From contig NZ_VIWW01000001.1 of NCBI RefSeq assembly GCF_007829885.1, positions 1,364,001 through 1,428,000 of the forward strand: a DNA stretch of 64,000 bases, written 5' to 3'. This document shows, one piece after another, positions 1-9,153 of the stretch. The position numbers were made by a program, and so were the translations under genes. Under the pieces are notes generated by a model that ran no database searches, was not told where the DNA came from, and was given only the letters and a program-made list of their open reading frames with translations. This DNA comes from Streptomyces brevispora. GTDB taxonomy: Bacteria > Actinomycetota > Actinomycetes > Streptomycetales > Streptomycetaceae. The stretch's first letter is position 1. The number at the start of each line of letters is the position of its first letter.

Positions 1-116
1 CCGTCAGCGGCAGCCCGATACCTTCCGCGTGTTGGGGCAGCCCCTCCGGGCGGGGTGGGCGAAACACGTAGAACGGCAGGGCCAAACCTCTCCGTCAACA
101 CGGAGCCGGCTCATCG

Positions 117-147
117 GGAACCTTCGGCCGGTTGCCGGACACGTATA
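117..147 (+). promoter_or_regulatory. Possible ECF-type autoregulatory promoter of the sigma gene
   Basis: A GGAACC box at 117-122 and a CGTATA box at 142-147 resemble the -35 GGAAC and -10 CGT elements used by many actinobacterial ECF sigma factors. The 19-bp spacer is a little long. Transcription would start at or next to the ATG at 152, so the message would be nearly leaderless. Sequence resemblance only. Confidence 0.3.
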
Positions 148-151
148 GAGC

Positions 152-805
152 ATGGAACTGAACGACGCTGGTCCCGCCACACCGGTCAGAGGTGTATCTG
201 ACCGGGAGTTGTGGATGAGGGCCGTCGGCGGCGACCGGGAGGCGTTCGGCCGGATCTTCGACCGTCATGGCAAGACCGTCTACAACCATCTGTTCCGGCG
301 GACGGCCGACTGGGCGGAGGCCGAAGACCTCACTTCGGCCGTCTTCCTGCATGCCTGGCGTCGGCGATCGGAGACGGTGCTGGACCGCGACTCGGCCTTG
401 CCGTGGCTGCTCGGCATCGCCGACCGTCTGCTGTCGAACACCAGGCGGCGGCTGAGGCGGGCCGAGGCGTTGCTGCACCGGCTCATCTCGCACGACGAGC
501 AGGTGGGCGACCACGCGGAGCGCGTCGCCGTCCAGGTGGACGACGAGCGTCGCATGTCGGAAATCCACCGGGCGCTGGCCCGGCTGCCTCGCCACGAACG
601 CGAGGTCGTCGAGCTCTGCGTGTGGTCGGGCCTGGATCAGCAGGCGGCCGCGGCAGCGCTGAAGGTGGCGGTCGGAACGGTGAAGTCCAGATTGCACCGG
701 GCGCGGCGGAGGCTGGGGGCCGACCACGACCTCATTGGCGGAACCACGGTCACGGCGTCGTTCAGTTCGAAGAATCCCGTCAACGCGGAAGAGGTCGCAC
801 GATGA
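152..805 (+). CDS. ECF (group 4) RNA polymerase sigma factor
   Basis: A 217-residue sigma-70 family protein with only regions 2 and 4, the ECF layout. Region 2 lies at about residues 20-90 (it includes FGRIFDRHGKTVYNHLFRR and the acidic WAEAEDLTSAVFLHAWRR). Region 4 lies at about 130-190 and contains LPRHEREVVELCVWSGL followed by the helix-turn-helix VAVGTVKSRLHRARRRLG. It should direct core RNA polymerase to a small regulon, possibly including its own promoter. Its stop overlaps the start of the next gene as ATGA, so the two are translationally coupled and the neighbour probably controls it. The ATG at 152 is almost at the predicted transcription start. Family assignment is sure; subgroup and stimulus are unknown. 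Confidence 0.93.
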   Translation: MELNDAGPATPVRGVSDRELWMRAVGGDREAFGRIFDRHGKTVYNHLFRRTADWAEAEDLTSAVFLHAWRRRSETVLDRDSALPWLLGIADRLLSNTRRRLRRAEALLHRLISHDEQVGDHAERVAVQVDDERRMSEIHRALARLPRHEREVVELCVWSGLDQQAAAAALKVAVGTVKSRLHRARRRLGADHDLIGGTTVTASFSSKNPVNAEEVAR

Positions 806-1707
806 ATGACACGCAGGGCATTCCTGCGGCTCCTTCCGATCGTGATCTGCCGAACCACCGGCGGACCCGAGAGGAGCTACTGATGAAGATCGATCCCGAG
901 GAATACCGTGCTTCGCTGCGACGCGGGTGGGCAGTGCCGCTGGGTGTCGCCGCAGGCGTTGCGGCGCTGAGCGTCGCGGCCGTGGCCGGCTTCAGCGGGG
1001 TAGGGGACGCCAAGCCGCTTCTCGCCAGCCCCGCCGGAAACCCGACGAACACCACCGCGTCACCGAGTGCGAGCGCAACGCCCGGCTCCACGTCGGGCGG
1101 AGCCGGCTCGACACCGTCCTCGGCTCCCGAGTCCCCCGCCCAGGACACGTTCACCATCACCAGCACGAAGACGACCCCGATCGACACCGGGACCGTCGCC
1201 AAGATCCTGTCCTCCTGCCTGGGCTCGGACGCGGCGCGCTACCACGCGGTGATCGCGGTCCGCACTCCCGTCGCCTCACAGGACGCGGACGGCGTGGTCG
1301 TCGCCGTCGACTCCGCCGGCCAGTACGTGCAATGCGAGTCGAAGGGCGACAAGGGCAACAGTCCGGACTCGCCGCCCACGTTCATCAACAACCGCCTGTG
1401 GGGCACCGGTCACACGATCTCGTACTTCGACTCCATCGGCGCGCCCGCCGGCAAGAAGCAGCACCTCATGCTGGGCGCCGGGCACTACGCGTCCAACGTT
1501 GCCAAGATCACCATCAGCTACGGCGACAGCCCGAAGCAGTACCCGGCGGTCATGGCAGGCGGCGCGTTCGCCTACGCGGCGGCGCTGACCCCCGGCACGT
1601 CTCACTCGGGCCAGCGCTTCACGGGTCCGAACCCTTACGTCCATGCCTACGACGCGTCCGGCAAGGAGATCTACAACCAGAAGAAGGACCCGCAGTTCGC
1701 CAACTAG
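802..1707 (+). CDS. Single-TM membrane protein, candidate anti-sigma partner
   Basis: A 301-residue protein with a cytoplasmic N-terminus of about 43 residues, one transmembrane helix at about 44-65, a Ser/Thr/Pro/Ala-rich linker at about 75-115 and an exported domain of about 180 residues that I do not recognise. This topology and the ATGA overlap with the upstream sigma gene suggest an anti-sigma or signal-sensing role. However, the N-terminal part lacks the His-x3-Cys-x2-Cys motif of zinc anti-sigma (ZAS) factors, so it is not a classical ZAS protein. The start at 802 was chosen because of the overlap; the longer upstream reading frame is a shadow of the sigma gene. The role is inferred from context only. 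Confidence 0.75.
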   Translation: MNDTQGIPAAPSDRDLPNHRRTREELLMKIDPEEYRASLRRGWAVPLGVAAGVAALSVAAVAGFSGVGDAKPLLASPAGNPTNTTASPSASATPGSTSGGAGSTPSSAPESPAQDTFTITSTKTTPIDTGTVAKILSSCLGSDAARYHAVIAVRTPVASQDADGVVVAVDSAGQYVQCESKGDKGNSPDSPPTFINNRLWGTGHTISYFDSIGAPAGKKQHLMLGAGHYASNVAKITISYGDSPKQYPAVMAGGAFAYAAALTPGTSHSGQRFTGPNPYVHAYDASGKEIYNQKKDPQFAN

Positions 1708-1729
1708 CAGTGGGCCTGCTGCCTTCACT

Positions 1730-1774
1730 GTGGTCACTGCCGCCCCGGCACATCGCCGGGGCGGCAGTGACCAC
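1730..1774. terminator. Bidirectional hairpin terminator between convergent genes
   Basis: A perfect 20-bp inverted repeat (1730-1749 with 1755-1774) and a 5-nt loop sit between the stop of the membrane protein gene at 1707 and the stop of the convergent gene at 1859. There is no U-run, as is common for Streptomyces hairpin terminators. Confidence 0.88.
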
Positions 1775-1858
1775 GTGGCTTTCTTCGAACTGCTCGGCGT
1801 CACACGCAGCACCCTCCGAGGGCGTCGTAAGCCCGTACGCGGTGCAACGCCGGGCGCG

Positions 1859-4800
1859 TCAGCCCGTGGTCACCGTCCAGGGCCCGTGCGGGTCGCCCGG
1901 CTTCTGGTTCCGGGTCCACCACTTCGCCCGGTACGTCACGCCCTGGTGGGTCGCGACGTCGCCCGCCAGGAAGATCCTCGACGCGGTCCACACGGCGGTG
2001 CCGTCCTCGGCCGTGCTGATCTCCTGCCACGGCCCGTAAGGGTCGCCCGGCTTCTGGTTCCGTGTCCACCAGGCCGCCCGGTAGAACGCGCCCCGGTAGG
2101 TGACCATGTCCGTGTTGTCGTAGATCTTCGACGCGTCCCAGGGCTCGGTGCCCACGACCTCGACGGTCGCCGGCCGGTTCGCCGTGAAGCCCCACTCGTC
2201 GGTGGCCGTCACCGTCACCGGATAGGCGGCGGGCACCCAGGCGTCCACGCCCGACAGATCGACGTTCACCGCACCCGGTACATCCAGGATCGGTTCGAGC
2301 CGCGCCAGGACGGCCGCCTCGTCGAGGGGGTCACCGACGGCGAAGGTCGCGGTGCCGGCGGAGAGGGTCAGTCCGGGGACGGGTGCCACCCGGACGGTGA
2401 TCGCGACCGGGTTCGAGGTGTAGCGGCCGCTGACCGCCGTGATCAGCACCGTGTACCAGCCGGGGGTGGCGAAATCGATCGTGGCGAGATCGGCCGAGAG
2501 GGTCGCGTCGGCCGGGTCGGCGGTGGCGCCCGTCCTCTTGAGGAACGCGGCGACGTCCGCCGGGCCGTGGCCCTCCTGGTACGCGACGGTGCGGTTGTCC
2601 ACCGAGACGACCGGCAGCTCGGGCGCCGGTTCGGTGGAATCCTCGCCGACGGTGAAGGTGGTGACCGCCGCCGCGTGGTCACTGGCCCAGGAGTTGTCCG
2701 CCACGTCGTCCTCGGACGGCCAGCCGACAGTGAGCGGGTGCGCCTCGGCCACCTGGACACCGTCACCGGCGTACCAGACGTAGTCGATACGGTCCTGCGG
2801 TTCGGGCTGCCCGTCGGAGTGGGTCGAGGTGATGGGCGACCAGGTGTTGCCCGGGTCGGCCGAGGGGTCGGTGTTGACGACCCGGTAGGAGTCGGTCAGA
2901 CCGAGGTCCGCGAAGACCTCCGGCACCGGCCAGTCCACGGCGCCCGCGCCGCAGTGGGTGTCCGAGGTCGCCGAGGTCCAGTCGGTGCCCGACGGGGAGG
3001 CCAGGTCACCGAGGAGGAGCACCGGGGTGCCACCGCTGCCGGACAGGTCGCCCGCCATCTTCCGGGCGATCTCCCGGGCCTGGGCGTAACGGGTGGTGGT
3101 CCTCTCATGTGCCGTCAGGTCTGCGGCGCCGTCGAAACACGCCCGGTAGGGGCCGTAGTCGGCCTCGTCCAGACGCGCGTCCCACACCCGCACCGGCGTA
3201 CCGGCCACATCGAGGGTGACGGCCGCCGCCGGGGCTGCGTCGCTCGGGGCAACCCGGTCGGTGGCCGCGATCGGGTGGGCGGAGACGATACCGAGATCCC
3301 CGGAGGCGTGCACGTGCCAGCCCAGCGCGTCGGCGACCTGCCGGGCCATGTCCGCCCCGCCGTCCTGGAAGCCGATCAGGCCGATGCCCTGGGTGGCGAT
3401 CACCGCGACGTTCTTCCCCACCGCGTCCGTGACATGGCCTCCGCCCTCCCAGGCGTTCCACGAAGCGCTCTGGATCCGCGGCGCCGCGCCCCGAGCGGCG
3501 ACCGGGACCTGCACCTCGATCTGCGCGGTCGTCGTGCCGTCGGTGGCCCGGACGGTGATCGTGCCGTCGTCCTGCGGTACGTCGTCGGGGGCGGTGCCCG
3601 TGACAACGCCCCCGGGGCTCACGTCGAGCCAGCTGTCCCCCGTCACCTCGGAGAAACTGACCGGCGCATCGTTCTGTTCGGTCCAGCCGGTGCTCCACAG
3701 CCCGGCGAGCGGCTGGTCGATGTCGCCGGAGACCACCGTGGCGGGCAGCCTGAAGGTGGCGGACATGAAACCTGCCGTGCCGAGCGGGCCGAGCTTGGTC
3801 ACCGAGAGCCGGTCGAACGACACGCTCGCCGAGTCGAGTTCCAGACCGAGCACCCCCTTGGCCGTGCGGGGAATCCTGACGCCGGTGAGCACCGGGCGGC
3901 CGTTGAGGTGGAGGTTCGCCACCGTGCCGTGCACTTCGAGGGCGATGTCCACATCGGTGCCGGTGCCCAGGTCCGAGCTGTACGCCGCGCTCTTGATGCC
4001 CGTCGTGGACGCGGGGAACCGGGTCATCGCGCGGACCCCGTCGGCGGCCGTGGTGTCGGCGGCGACCGCGAAGACCGGGTACGGGCGGACGCCGTTGCCG
4101 GGCGTGTCGGCGACCACCCCGAACCACGGGCCGGTGGGCCGGAGCACGCTGTCGAAGCGGGCGGTCGCCCGGAGGACGTAGTCGTCCAGATGCGGGCCGA
4201 AGGTGATCAGCGGATCGTCCCCGGCGGCGGGCGAGTTCCCGGTCAGACGGCCGCCGGTCACCTTCCACGAGGCCGAACCGGTGGCCTGGTTCCAGCAGTT
4301 GACACCGGCCGCATCCGAGAAGTCCTCGTTCAGGACGACGGACCCGGCGGCGGCGTCGGCCGCGTCCGCGATCCCCTTCCGGTACGCGGAGCAGTCCGGG
4401 GCGTCCGGCGGCGGGGCCGTGTTCCGCCGCACGAAGGACGCCACCTGGTCGGCCGAGAGCGCCGAGTCCCAGACATGGGCGGTACTGAGGGTGACCGGCG
4501 AGGGGGTCTCGATACCGCCGCCGCCCGCCGAGTCGGCGCCCAGGGTCCAGTTCTGCGCCCCGGCGGCGGGGACGGTGAGCGGGCCCGCGGCGGCCGTGGT
4601 CGAGGCGAGGGCGCCGTCGACGTACAGCTTGACGCTCTGGCCGTCCCAGGTGGCGACCGCGTCGTACCACTGGCCGGGCACGATCGGGGCGCGGGTGTAC
4701 TTGTAGCCGCCGACGTTCACCGAGAACGCCAGCCGGCCGCTGTCGATCTGCAGGTCGGCGCCGCCCGACTGGGCGTTGGAGCAGATCGCCGCCTGCCCCG

Positions 4801-5173
4801 AGGCGGGCAGGGAATCACCGTTCCAGCGGAACCGGCACTCCACCGAGAACCCACCGGTCAGCTTGGGCCACTGCGCGGCGAACGGATAGGTGTACGCGTC
4901 CGTGGTGCCGTTGAAGGTCGCCGCGCGCTTGGCCACGCTCTGGTCGTGGGTGATGGACGGGGTGCCCTTGGTGACGGGCGCAAGATTCTGGGCGTGGTCC
5001 GTCGGCTTGCCGTCGGCGAAGTCCACGTCCAGGACGTTCGGATCGGGAACGGGGACGGCGGCTGCCGCTGTCGGCGCGATGTCGGCCGCCGTCGCCGTCA
5101 TCACGGAGAACGGCGCGAGGAGCGCCGCGAAGGCGGCCGTGGCGGCCACCAGGAGTCTGGCTCTGGGTCGCAT
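1859..5173 (-). CDS. Secreted multidomain protein: LamG, EEP-type hydrolase, two CBM5/12 chitin-binding modules
   Basis: A 1104-residue exported protein. A Sec signal peptide (about residues 1-30, ending TATA-A) is followed by a LamG/concanavalin-like domain (about 50-240) and a second jelly-roll-type region (about 250-430). An endonuclease/exonuclease/phosphatase-like domain (about 520-800) carries GLIGFQDGG, LLLGDLASP, DRIDYVWYAG and the closing SWASDHAAAV. Ig/Big-like repeats follow. Two tandem C-terminal carbohydrate-binding modules each contain AxWWTRNQKPGDPxGPW, the CBM5/12 pattern that binds chitin or cellulose. Likely an extracellular phosphoesterase or nuclease anchored to chitin-like polymer. 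The ATG at 5173 has a GAGGAGAGAG ribosome site and lies 14 bp after the phospholipase gene, so they form an operon. EEP substrate is unknown. Confidence 0.88.
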   Translation of the reverse strand: MRPRARLLVAATAAFAALLAPFSVMTATAADIAPTAAAAVPVPDPNVLDVDFADGKPTDHAQNLAPVTKGTPSITHDQSVAKRAATFNGTTDAYTYPFAAQWPKLTGGFSVECRFRWNGDSLPASGQAAICSNAQSGGADLQIDSGRLAFSVNVGGYKYTRAPIVPGQWYDAVATWDGQSVKLYVDGALASTTAAAGPLTVPAAGAQNWTLGADSAGGGGIETPSPVTLSTAHVWDSALSADQVASFVRRNTAPPPDAPDCSAYRKGIADAADAAAGSVVLNEDFSDAAGVNCWNQATGSASWKVTGGRLTGNSPAAGDDPLITFGPHLDDYVLRATARFDSVLRPTGPWFGVVADTPGNGVRPYPVFAVAADTTAADGVRAMTRFPASTTGIKSAAYSSDLGTGTDVDIALEVHGTVANLHLNGRPVLTGVRIPRTAKGVLGLELDSASVSFDRLSVTKLGPLGTAGFMSATFRLPATVVSGDIDQPLAGLWSTGWTEQNDAPVSFSEVTGDSWLDVSPGGVVTGTAPDDVPQDDGTITVRATDGTTTAQIEVQVPVAARGAAPRIQSASWNAWEGGGHVTDAVGKNVAVIATQGIGLIGFQDGGADMARQVADALGWHVHASGDLGIVSAHPIAATDRVAPSDAAPAAAVTLDVAGTPVRVWDARLDEADYGPYRACFDGAADLTAHERTTTRYAQAREIARKMAGDLSGSGGTPVLLLGDLASPSGTDWTSATSDTHCGAGAVDWPVPEVFADLGLTDSYRVVNTDPSADPGNTWSPITSTHSDGQPEPQDRIDYVWYAGDGVQVAEAHPLTVGWPSEDDVADNSWASDHAAAVTTFTVGEDSTEPAPELPVVSVDNRTVAYQEGHGPADVAAFLKRTGATADPADATLSADLATIDFATPGWYTVLITAVSGRYTSNPVAITVRVAPVPGLTLSAGTATFAVGDPLDEAAVLARLEPILDVPGAVNVDLSGVDAWVPAAYPVTVTATDEWGFTANRPATVEVVGTEPWDASKIYDNTDMVTYRGAFYRAAWWTRNQKPGDPYGPWQEISTAEDGTAVWTASRIFLAGDVATHQGVTYRAKWWTRNQKPGDPHGPWTVTTG

Positions 5174-5187
5174 GCTCTTCTCTCTCC

Positions 5188-7380
5188 TCAGACCGTCGAG
5201 ACACGGCCGGCGTACCGCTGGGTCCAGCCGGTCCCGGTGCTGGCGGTGAGCACCACGTCGTAGTAGCCCTGCTCGGTGGGCCAGTCCACGACGGTGGAGG
5301 CGCCGCCGGCGACGGTGTACCTCTGGGTGCCGCCCAGGTAGTCGTTGGCCGTCAGCGTGTAACGGACGGCCTGCGTACCGTCGTTGTGGAGCGTCAGCCT
5401 GACCTCGCCGTGCCTGCCCCTGCCCAGCTCCGCCTCGATGCGCGGAATGCCGATGTTCTTCTGGCTCGCGGGAATCACCTGTCCGGCGAAGGAGCGCAGG
5501 AAGCCGTCGGGCCCGTAGACGGAGAAGGCGTACTTGCCGTCGGTCTTCTTCACGTCCCAGGTGTACGAACGGGGGGCCGCCTCGGTCACCGTGTACGGCG
5601 TGTTGGCGAAGGCGAGGTACTGGTCGGGGAAGACCTGGAGGCTCACCGCCTTGCCCGCCGCACCGCCGGACAGCGTCATGGACGCGGTCACCGTGCCGGC
5701 GGAGCGGTTCTCGGTGAACGTGGCGTGCGGGTGGAAGGAGAGGCCGCGCGGCTTCATCCTGTCCGCCGGGAGCTCCGGCGGGGTCCCGGTGACCGGGTCC
5801 GCGATGACGACCGGACCCGGCTGCGGGTGCGCGAAGTCGATCGCGCTGGTCAGGTCGCCGGCGACGGCCCGGCGCCAGTCGGTGATGTTCGGGCAGGTGA
5901 ACGGCTTGCCCAGGGAGGCGGCCCAGGTCTCCAGGAACTTCACCGTCGAGGTGTGGTCGAACACCTCCGACGCGACGTAGCCGCCTCGTGTCCACGGCGA
6001 GACCAGCAGCATCGGCACCCAAGGCCCGAACCCGTACGGAGTGGTGCCCGAGAACTCACCGGCCGTGCCCGGCTCCGGGCGCGGGGGCAGTACATGGTCG
6101 AACTTTCCGTCGTTCTCGTCGTAGGTGATGATCACCAGGGTGTGGTTCCAGATGTCCTCGTTGCTCTGGAGCGTCCGGAGCACCTTGTTCATGTAGCGCT
6201 CACCGTGCACGGTGTCGAAGCCCGGGTGCTCGCTCCACGCGGCGGGCATCACCACCCAGGAGACCTCGGGAAGCGGATGCTCCGCCCCCGGCTCGCAGGC
6301 GGCGATCAGGTCGCGGAGGACCGCGTCGAGGTTCGCCTCGGAGTCGTCGTTGGGCGTGGTGGCGCCCGCGTAAACAAAGGAGTTGGCCTTCCAGATCTTG
6401 CCGGTGCCGGGTGCGAGATCGTCCTCGTCCGCCGTGTGGGGGTCGAAGGACTTGAAGCTGTTGGTGACATTGCAGCCGTACTCACCGACATAGCCGCTCT
6501 GGAGGCTGCCGCCGACGCCCTTGCCGCTGTTGTCGGAGTAGACCCGCCAGTCGATGCCGGCCTGCTGGAGCTGCTCGGGGACCGTGGTCCAGCCGCGGCT
6601 GTAGTTGTTCTGGCCGGCGTTGGAGATCTCGCCGCCCGCCGAACCGGTCATCAGGTAGTAGCGGTTCGGGATGGTCGGCCCGTGCAACGAGCAGAAGTTC
6701 ATGTCGCAGACGGTGTACTGGGAGGCGAGCGAGTACATCCACGGCATGTGGTCGGGCGTGTAGTACCACATGCAGTGGTCGCCCTTGTCCTTCACCCAGG
6801 TGTTCCACCGCCCGCCGTTGGCACCGTAGAAGTTGTGGTTGTCGCCCCAGGTGGCGGTCGACACGGCGGGCGTCACGATGGCGCCGGTGGCGTCGCGCTG
6901 CTGGAAGACGTCGGTGCCGTCCTGGAACCTCAGGACCTGCTTGTCGTGGTGCCCGCGCACACCGGGCAGCTGACCGAGGTAGTGGTCGAAGGACCGGTTC
7001 TCCTGCATGAGGATCACCACATGCTTCAGATCGGACATATCACCGCTGAAGCCCTCGGGCAGGACGTATTCGGCCGCACTGGCCCGCGCCCCGCCGACCG
7101 CTTCGGCGACCGGGCCGACAGCCATCGCACCGAGGGCGACGGCGGCCGACTGGAGCATCCGGCGCCGGGTGATGCGGAATTCACCGGCGGGGCTCACGGC
7201 GTTTTCGGTGACTCCGGTTCTTTCGGCAATTTCTCTGTCCGAGATGTTCACGATGTTTTCGGTGTTCTCGGTGATCTCGGCGATCTCGGTGTTCTCGGTG
7301 ATCTCGGTGATCTCGGTGATCTCGGTATTTCCGGTGTTCTCGATGCCGAGGCACGGGGGCTCGATGGTGGTGAGAGTCAT
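5188..7380 (-). CDS. Phosphocholine-type phospholipase C, Tat-exported
   Basis: A 730-residue member of the non-haemolytic, phosphocholine-specific phospholipase C (phosphoesterase/AcpA) family, which hydrolyses phosphatidylcholine-like lipids outside the cell. The Tat signal is ITRRRMLQSAAVALGAMAVG. The catalytic domain opens with VVILMQENRSFDHYLGQ and includes WVVMPAAWSEHPG and ITYDENDGKFDHV. Two C-terminal DUF756-type beta domains follow. Unusually, about 60 residues rich in Thr-Glu-Ile/Asn repeats precede the Tat motif. The ATG at 7380 has an AGAGG box 8 nt upstream and was kept. A GTG at 7197, just before the Tat motif, is the alternative and would exclude the repeats. Co-transcribed with the following EEP/CBM gene. 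Confidence 0.92.
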   Translation of the reverse strand: MTLTTIEPPCLGIENTGNTEITEITEITENTEIAEITENTENIVNISDREIAERTGVTENAVSPAGEFRITRRRMLQSAAVALGAMAVGPVAEAVGGARASAAEYVLPEGFSGDMSDLKHVVILMQENRSFDHYLGQLPGVRGHHDKQVLRFQDGTDVFQQRDATGAIVTPAVSTATWGDNHNFYGANGGRWNTWVKDKGDHCMWYYTPDHMPWMYSLASQYTVCDMNFCSLHGPTIPNRYYLMTGSAGGEISNAGQNNYSRGWTTVPEQLQQAGIDWRVYSDNSGKGVGGSLQSGYVGEYGCNVTNSFKSFDPHTADEDDLAPGTGKIWKANSFVYAGATTPNDDSEANLDAVLRDLIAACEPGAEHPLPEVSWVVMPAAWSEHPGFDTVHGERYMNKVLRTLQSNEDIWNHTLVIITYDENDGKFDHVLPPRPEPGTAGEFSGTTPYGFGPWVPMLLVSPWTRGGYVASEVFDHTSTVKFLETWAASLGKPFTCPNITDWRRAVAGDLTSAIDFAHPQPGPVVIADPVTGTPPELPADRMKPRGLSFHPHATFTENRSAGTVTASMTLSGGAAGKAVSLQVFPDQYLAFANTPYTVTEAAPRSYTWDVKKTDGKYAFSVYGPDGFLRSFAGQVIPASQKNIGIPRIEAELGRGRHGEVRLTLHNDGTQAVRYTLTANDYLGGTQRYTVAGGASTVVDWPTEQGYYDVVLTASTGTGWTQRYAGRVSTV
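7261..7341. repeat. 9-bp tandem repeat inside the 5' end of the phospholipase gene
   Basis: Nine head-to-tail copies of a degenerate 9-bp unit (GGTGATCTC or close variants on the + strand). On the coding strand they read as three-residue units such as Thr-Glu-Ile and Thr-Glu-Asn, in frame with the phospholipase. Copy-number change would keep the frame. Confidence 0.9.
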
Positions 7381-7606
7381 CAGGGGACCTCTGGGGGAGA
7401 GAGATTCAGGGGGCGAACGGCGGCGCGTGCCTGCGAAAACTAGGCCGTCGGGGCGAACGGCGGGCGAACCACGGCCGTACTCCTGAGACACCGACAGATG
7501 ATCTCTCGCCCGTTCCGCCGGGTGGGAAAGTACCGAGGCCAACATGCCAACAGGCCGTGCCATCCCGGTAGTCGGAAATCACGAATGGCCGATACCCTCC
7601 CTGGCC

Positions 7607-8197
7607 ATGACCGACATAGTCCGTGCCACCGCCTCCGACGTACCGGCGCTCGCCACCGTCCTCGCCAGCGCCTATGCCGAGGACCCCGTCTGGTCGTGGC
7701 TGATGCCGCACGACCGGGACCGGCGGCTGCGGCTCCTGTTCACCGCGCACCTGGCGCAGCAGGTCCCGGCGGGCCGGGTGTGGACCGACCCGGACCGCAC
7801 GGTGGCGGCGGCGTGGGCGGAGCCCGGACAGTGGAAGCTCCCTGCGAGCTACCTGCTGCGCAACGCGGGCACCCTGCTGCGGGCGGCGCGCACCCAACTG
7901 CCCCGTACCGGGATGCGGCTGCTCGCCCTGGAGCACCGCCATCCGGCCGACCCCGCGCACTGGTACGTCGAGTACATAGGCACCCACGCCGACGCGCGCG
8001 GCACGGGGCGCGGGTCGCAGGTGCTGGGCGGGCTGCTGGCGCAGGCGGAGGCTGACGGGCGTCCGGTGTTCCTGGAGTCGAGCAACCGGCGCAATCTGAC
8101 GTTCTACGAGCGGCACGGTTTCGCCGTGCACGAGGAGATGACGTTTCGGTCCGGGCCGCCGATGTGGTCGATGTGGCGGCGGGAGAACGATCGGTAG
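7607..8197 (+). CDS. GNAT-family N-acetyltransferase
   Basis: A 196-residue single-domain acetyl-CoA-dependent acetyltransferase. The core acetyl-CoA-binding region is WYVEYIGTHADARGTGRGS, containing the expected R-G-x-G-R-G-S variant of motif A. FLESSNRRNLTFYERHGF is motif B, and the C-terminus has the usual edge strand. The ATG at 7607 starts at MTDIVRATASD, which matches the normal first strand of the fold; an in-frame ATG 63 nt upstream would add an unlikely extension. It is divergent from the phospholipase operon. Substrate unknown. Confidence 0.87.
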   Translation: MTDIVRATASDVPALATVLASAYAEDPVWSWLMPHDRDRRLRLLFTAHLAQQVPAGRVWTDPDRTVAAAWAEPGQWKLPASYLLRNAGTLLRAARTQLPRTGMRLLALEHRHPADPAHWYVEYIGTHADARGTGRGSQVLGGLLAQAEADGRPVFLESSNRRNLTFYERHGFAVHEEMTFRSGPPMWSMWRRENDR

Positions 8198-8428
8198 CGC
8201 TCTGACCGCATGGGTTCGCCGGCTCGACCGGTGTCCGGGGCTGGAGGTATCGAGCCGGTGGCTGTTCATCGCCGGCCGTCGGGGTGTTCCCCGTCGCCCA
8301 CCGGCGGAAGAGGATCGGCGCGCCTCGGTGAGGTCGCCTGGTCCGCACCCACGACGCCACCTGCTTTCAGGGAGCTGGCTTCGCCCTCAGCCACCGGTGA
8401 AGAACACTGTGGCTGGGATGATGCCTCG

Positions 8429-8986
8429 GTGAGCCACTTCTCGTACTCCGGCACCGGCCCTGGTCATGAGCGGCAGTATCTTTCGGAGTTCGAGCGAGTC
8501 CAGCCCGGTCAGTGGCCGGAGTGGGAGGCCGCGCTCGCCGTGGTCAATCGCGACCTGACGGCGACCCTGCCGGGTCAGGACGCGCTGGTACTGATGGTCG
8601 CCCCGCCTTTTCAGCCCTTGCCCCCGAACGGAACCGACAGGGGGCAGGTCTACGTGGCGATGCCCGACGGCCGTTGGCACGGCAATTCGGTGAATGCGGA
8701 CGACCTGGAGGAGGGCGACCCGCCGGAGCCGGACGATGCGACGACGGTCCTGACCGTGGTCGCGGATGCGGCTCAGGCGACCGTCATGGAGTTGCTCCGG
8801 CAGGTCTGGCCGCTCTGCTGGCAGCACAGGATCGGAATGCATCCTCGTCCCGCAGGAACCACTGACGGCTGGTCCCAGGGCGAAACGGACGCGACCGGTC
8901 CACCGGTGTGGTGGTGCCGGGGCGGCCGGGACGGCAAGTGCCACGACGTGTCCCTGGTGGGCGAGTTGGCCGCCACCCTGCCATGA
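8429..8986 (+). CDS. Protein of unknown function
   Basis: A 185-residue soluble protein I do not recognise. No signal peptide or membrane segment is visible. The sequence is acidic and ends with a Trp/Cys-containing segment (PPVWWCRGGRDGKCHDVSL) with two cysteines spaced C-x7-C. The GTG start at 8429 was chosen because the protein-like sequence begins with SHFSYSGTGPG; an in-frame ATG at 8210 would add 73 residues of low-quality Pro/Gly/Ser-rich sequence. The gene follows the GNAT gene in the same direction after about 230 bp, in which I see nothing specific. Confidence 0.6.
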   Translation: MSHFSYSGTGPGHERQYLSEFERVQPGQWPEWEAALAVVNRDLTATLPGQDALVLMVAPPFQPLPPNGTDRGQVYVAMPDGRWHGNSVNADDLEEGDPPEPDDATTVLTVVADAAQATVMELLRQVWPLCWQHRIGMHPRPAGTTDGWSQGETDATGPPVWWCRGGRDGKCHDVSLVGELAATLP

Positions 8987-9101
8987 GCTCGGCGTCGCGC
9001 ACTGCGGCGCAGCGAGTGCAGACGAGGCAGCCGATAGCCGTGGGACCGGGCGGTTGCGCCTCGCCGCCGGACGAGAACACAGCGGGACGACCCTGAAGCC
9101 G

Positions 9102-9153
9102 GCCCGGCAGCTCAGCCCGGCAGCTCAGCCCGGCACCTCAGCCCGGCAGTTCC
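9102..9153. repeat. Four 13-bp tandem repeats at the 3' end of the pirin gene
   Basis: Four consecutive 13-bp units (consensus GCCCGGCAGCTCA) span 9102-9153. The pirin stop codon at 9138-9140 falls in the third unit, so expansion of the array created or overwrote the end of the gene. Confidence 0.85.

Noticed and set aside
1643..5263. A 1206-codon open frame on the + strand opposite the LamG/EEP gene
   Set aside because: It is a GC-skew shadow: the product is Arg/Gly/Val-rich without domains, whereas the minus strand encodes a clear signal peptide and recognisable domains.
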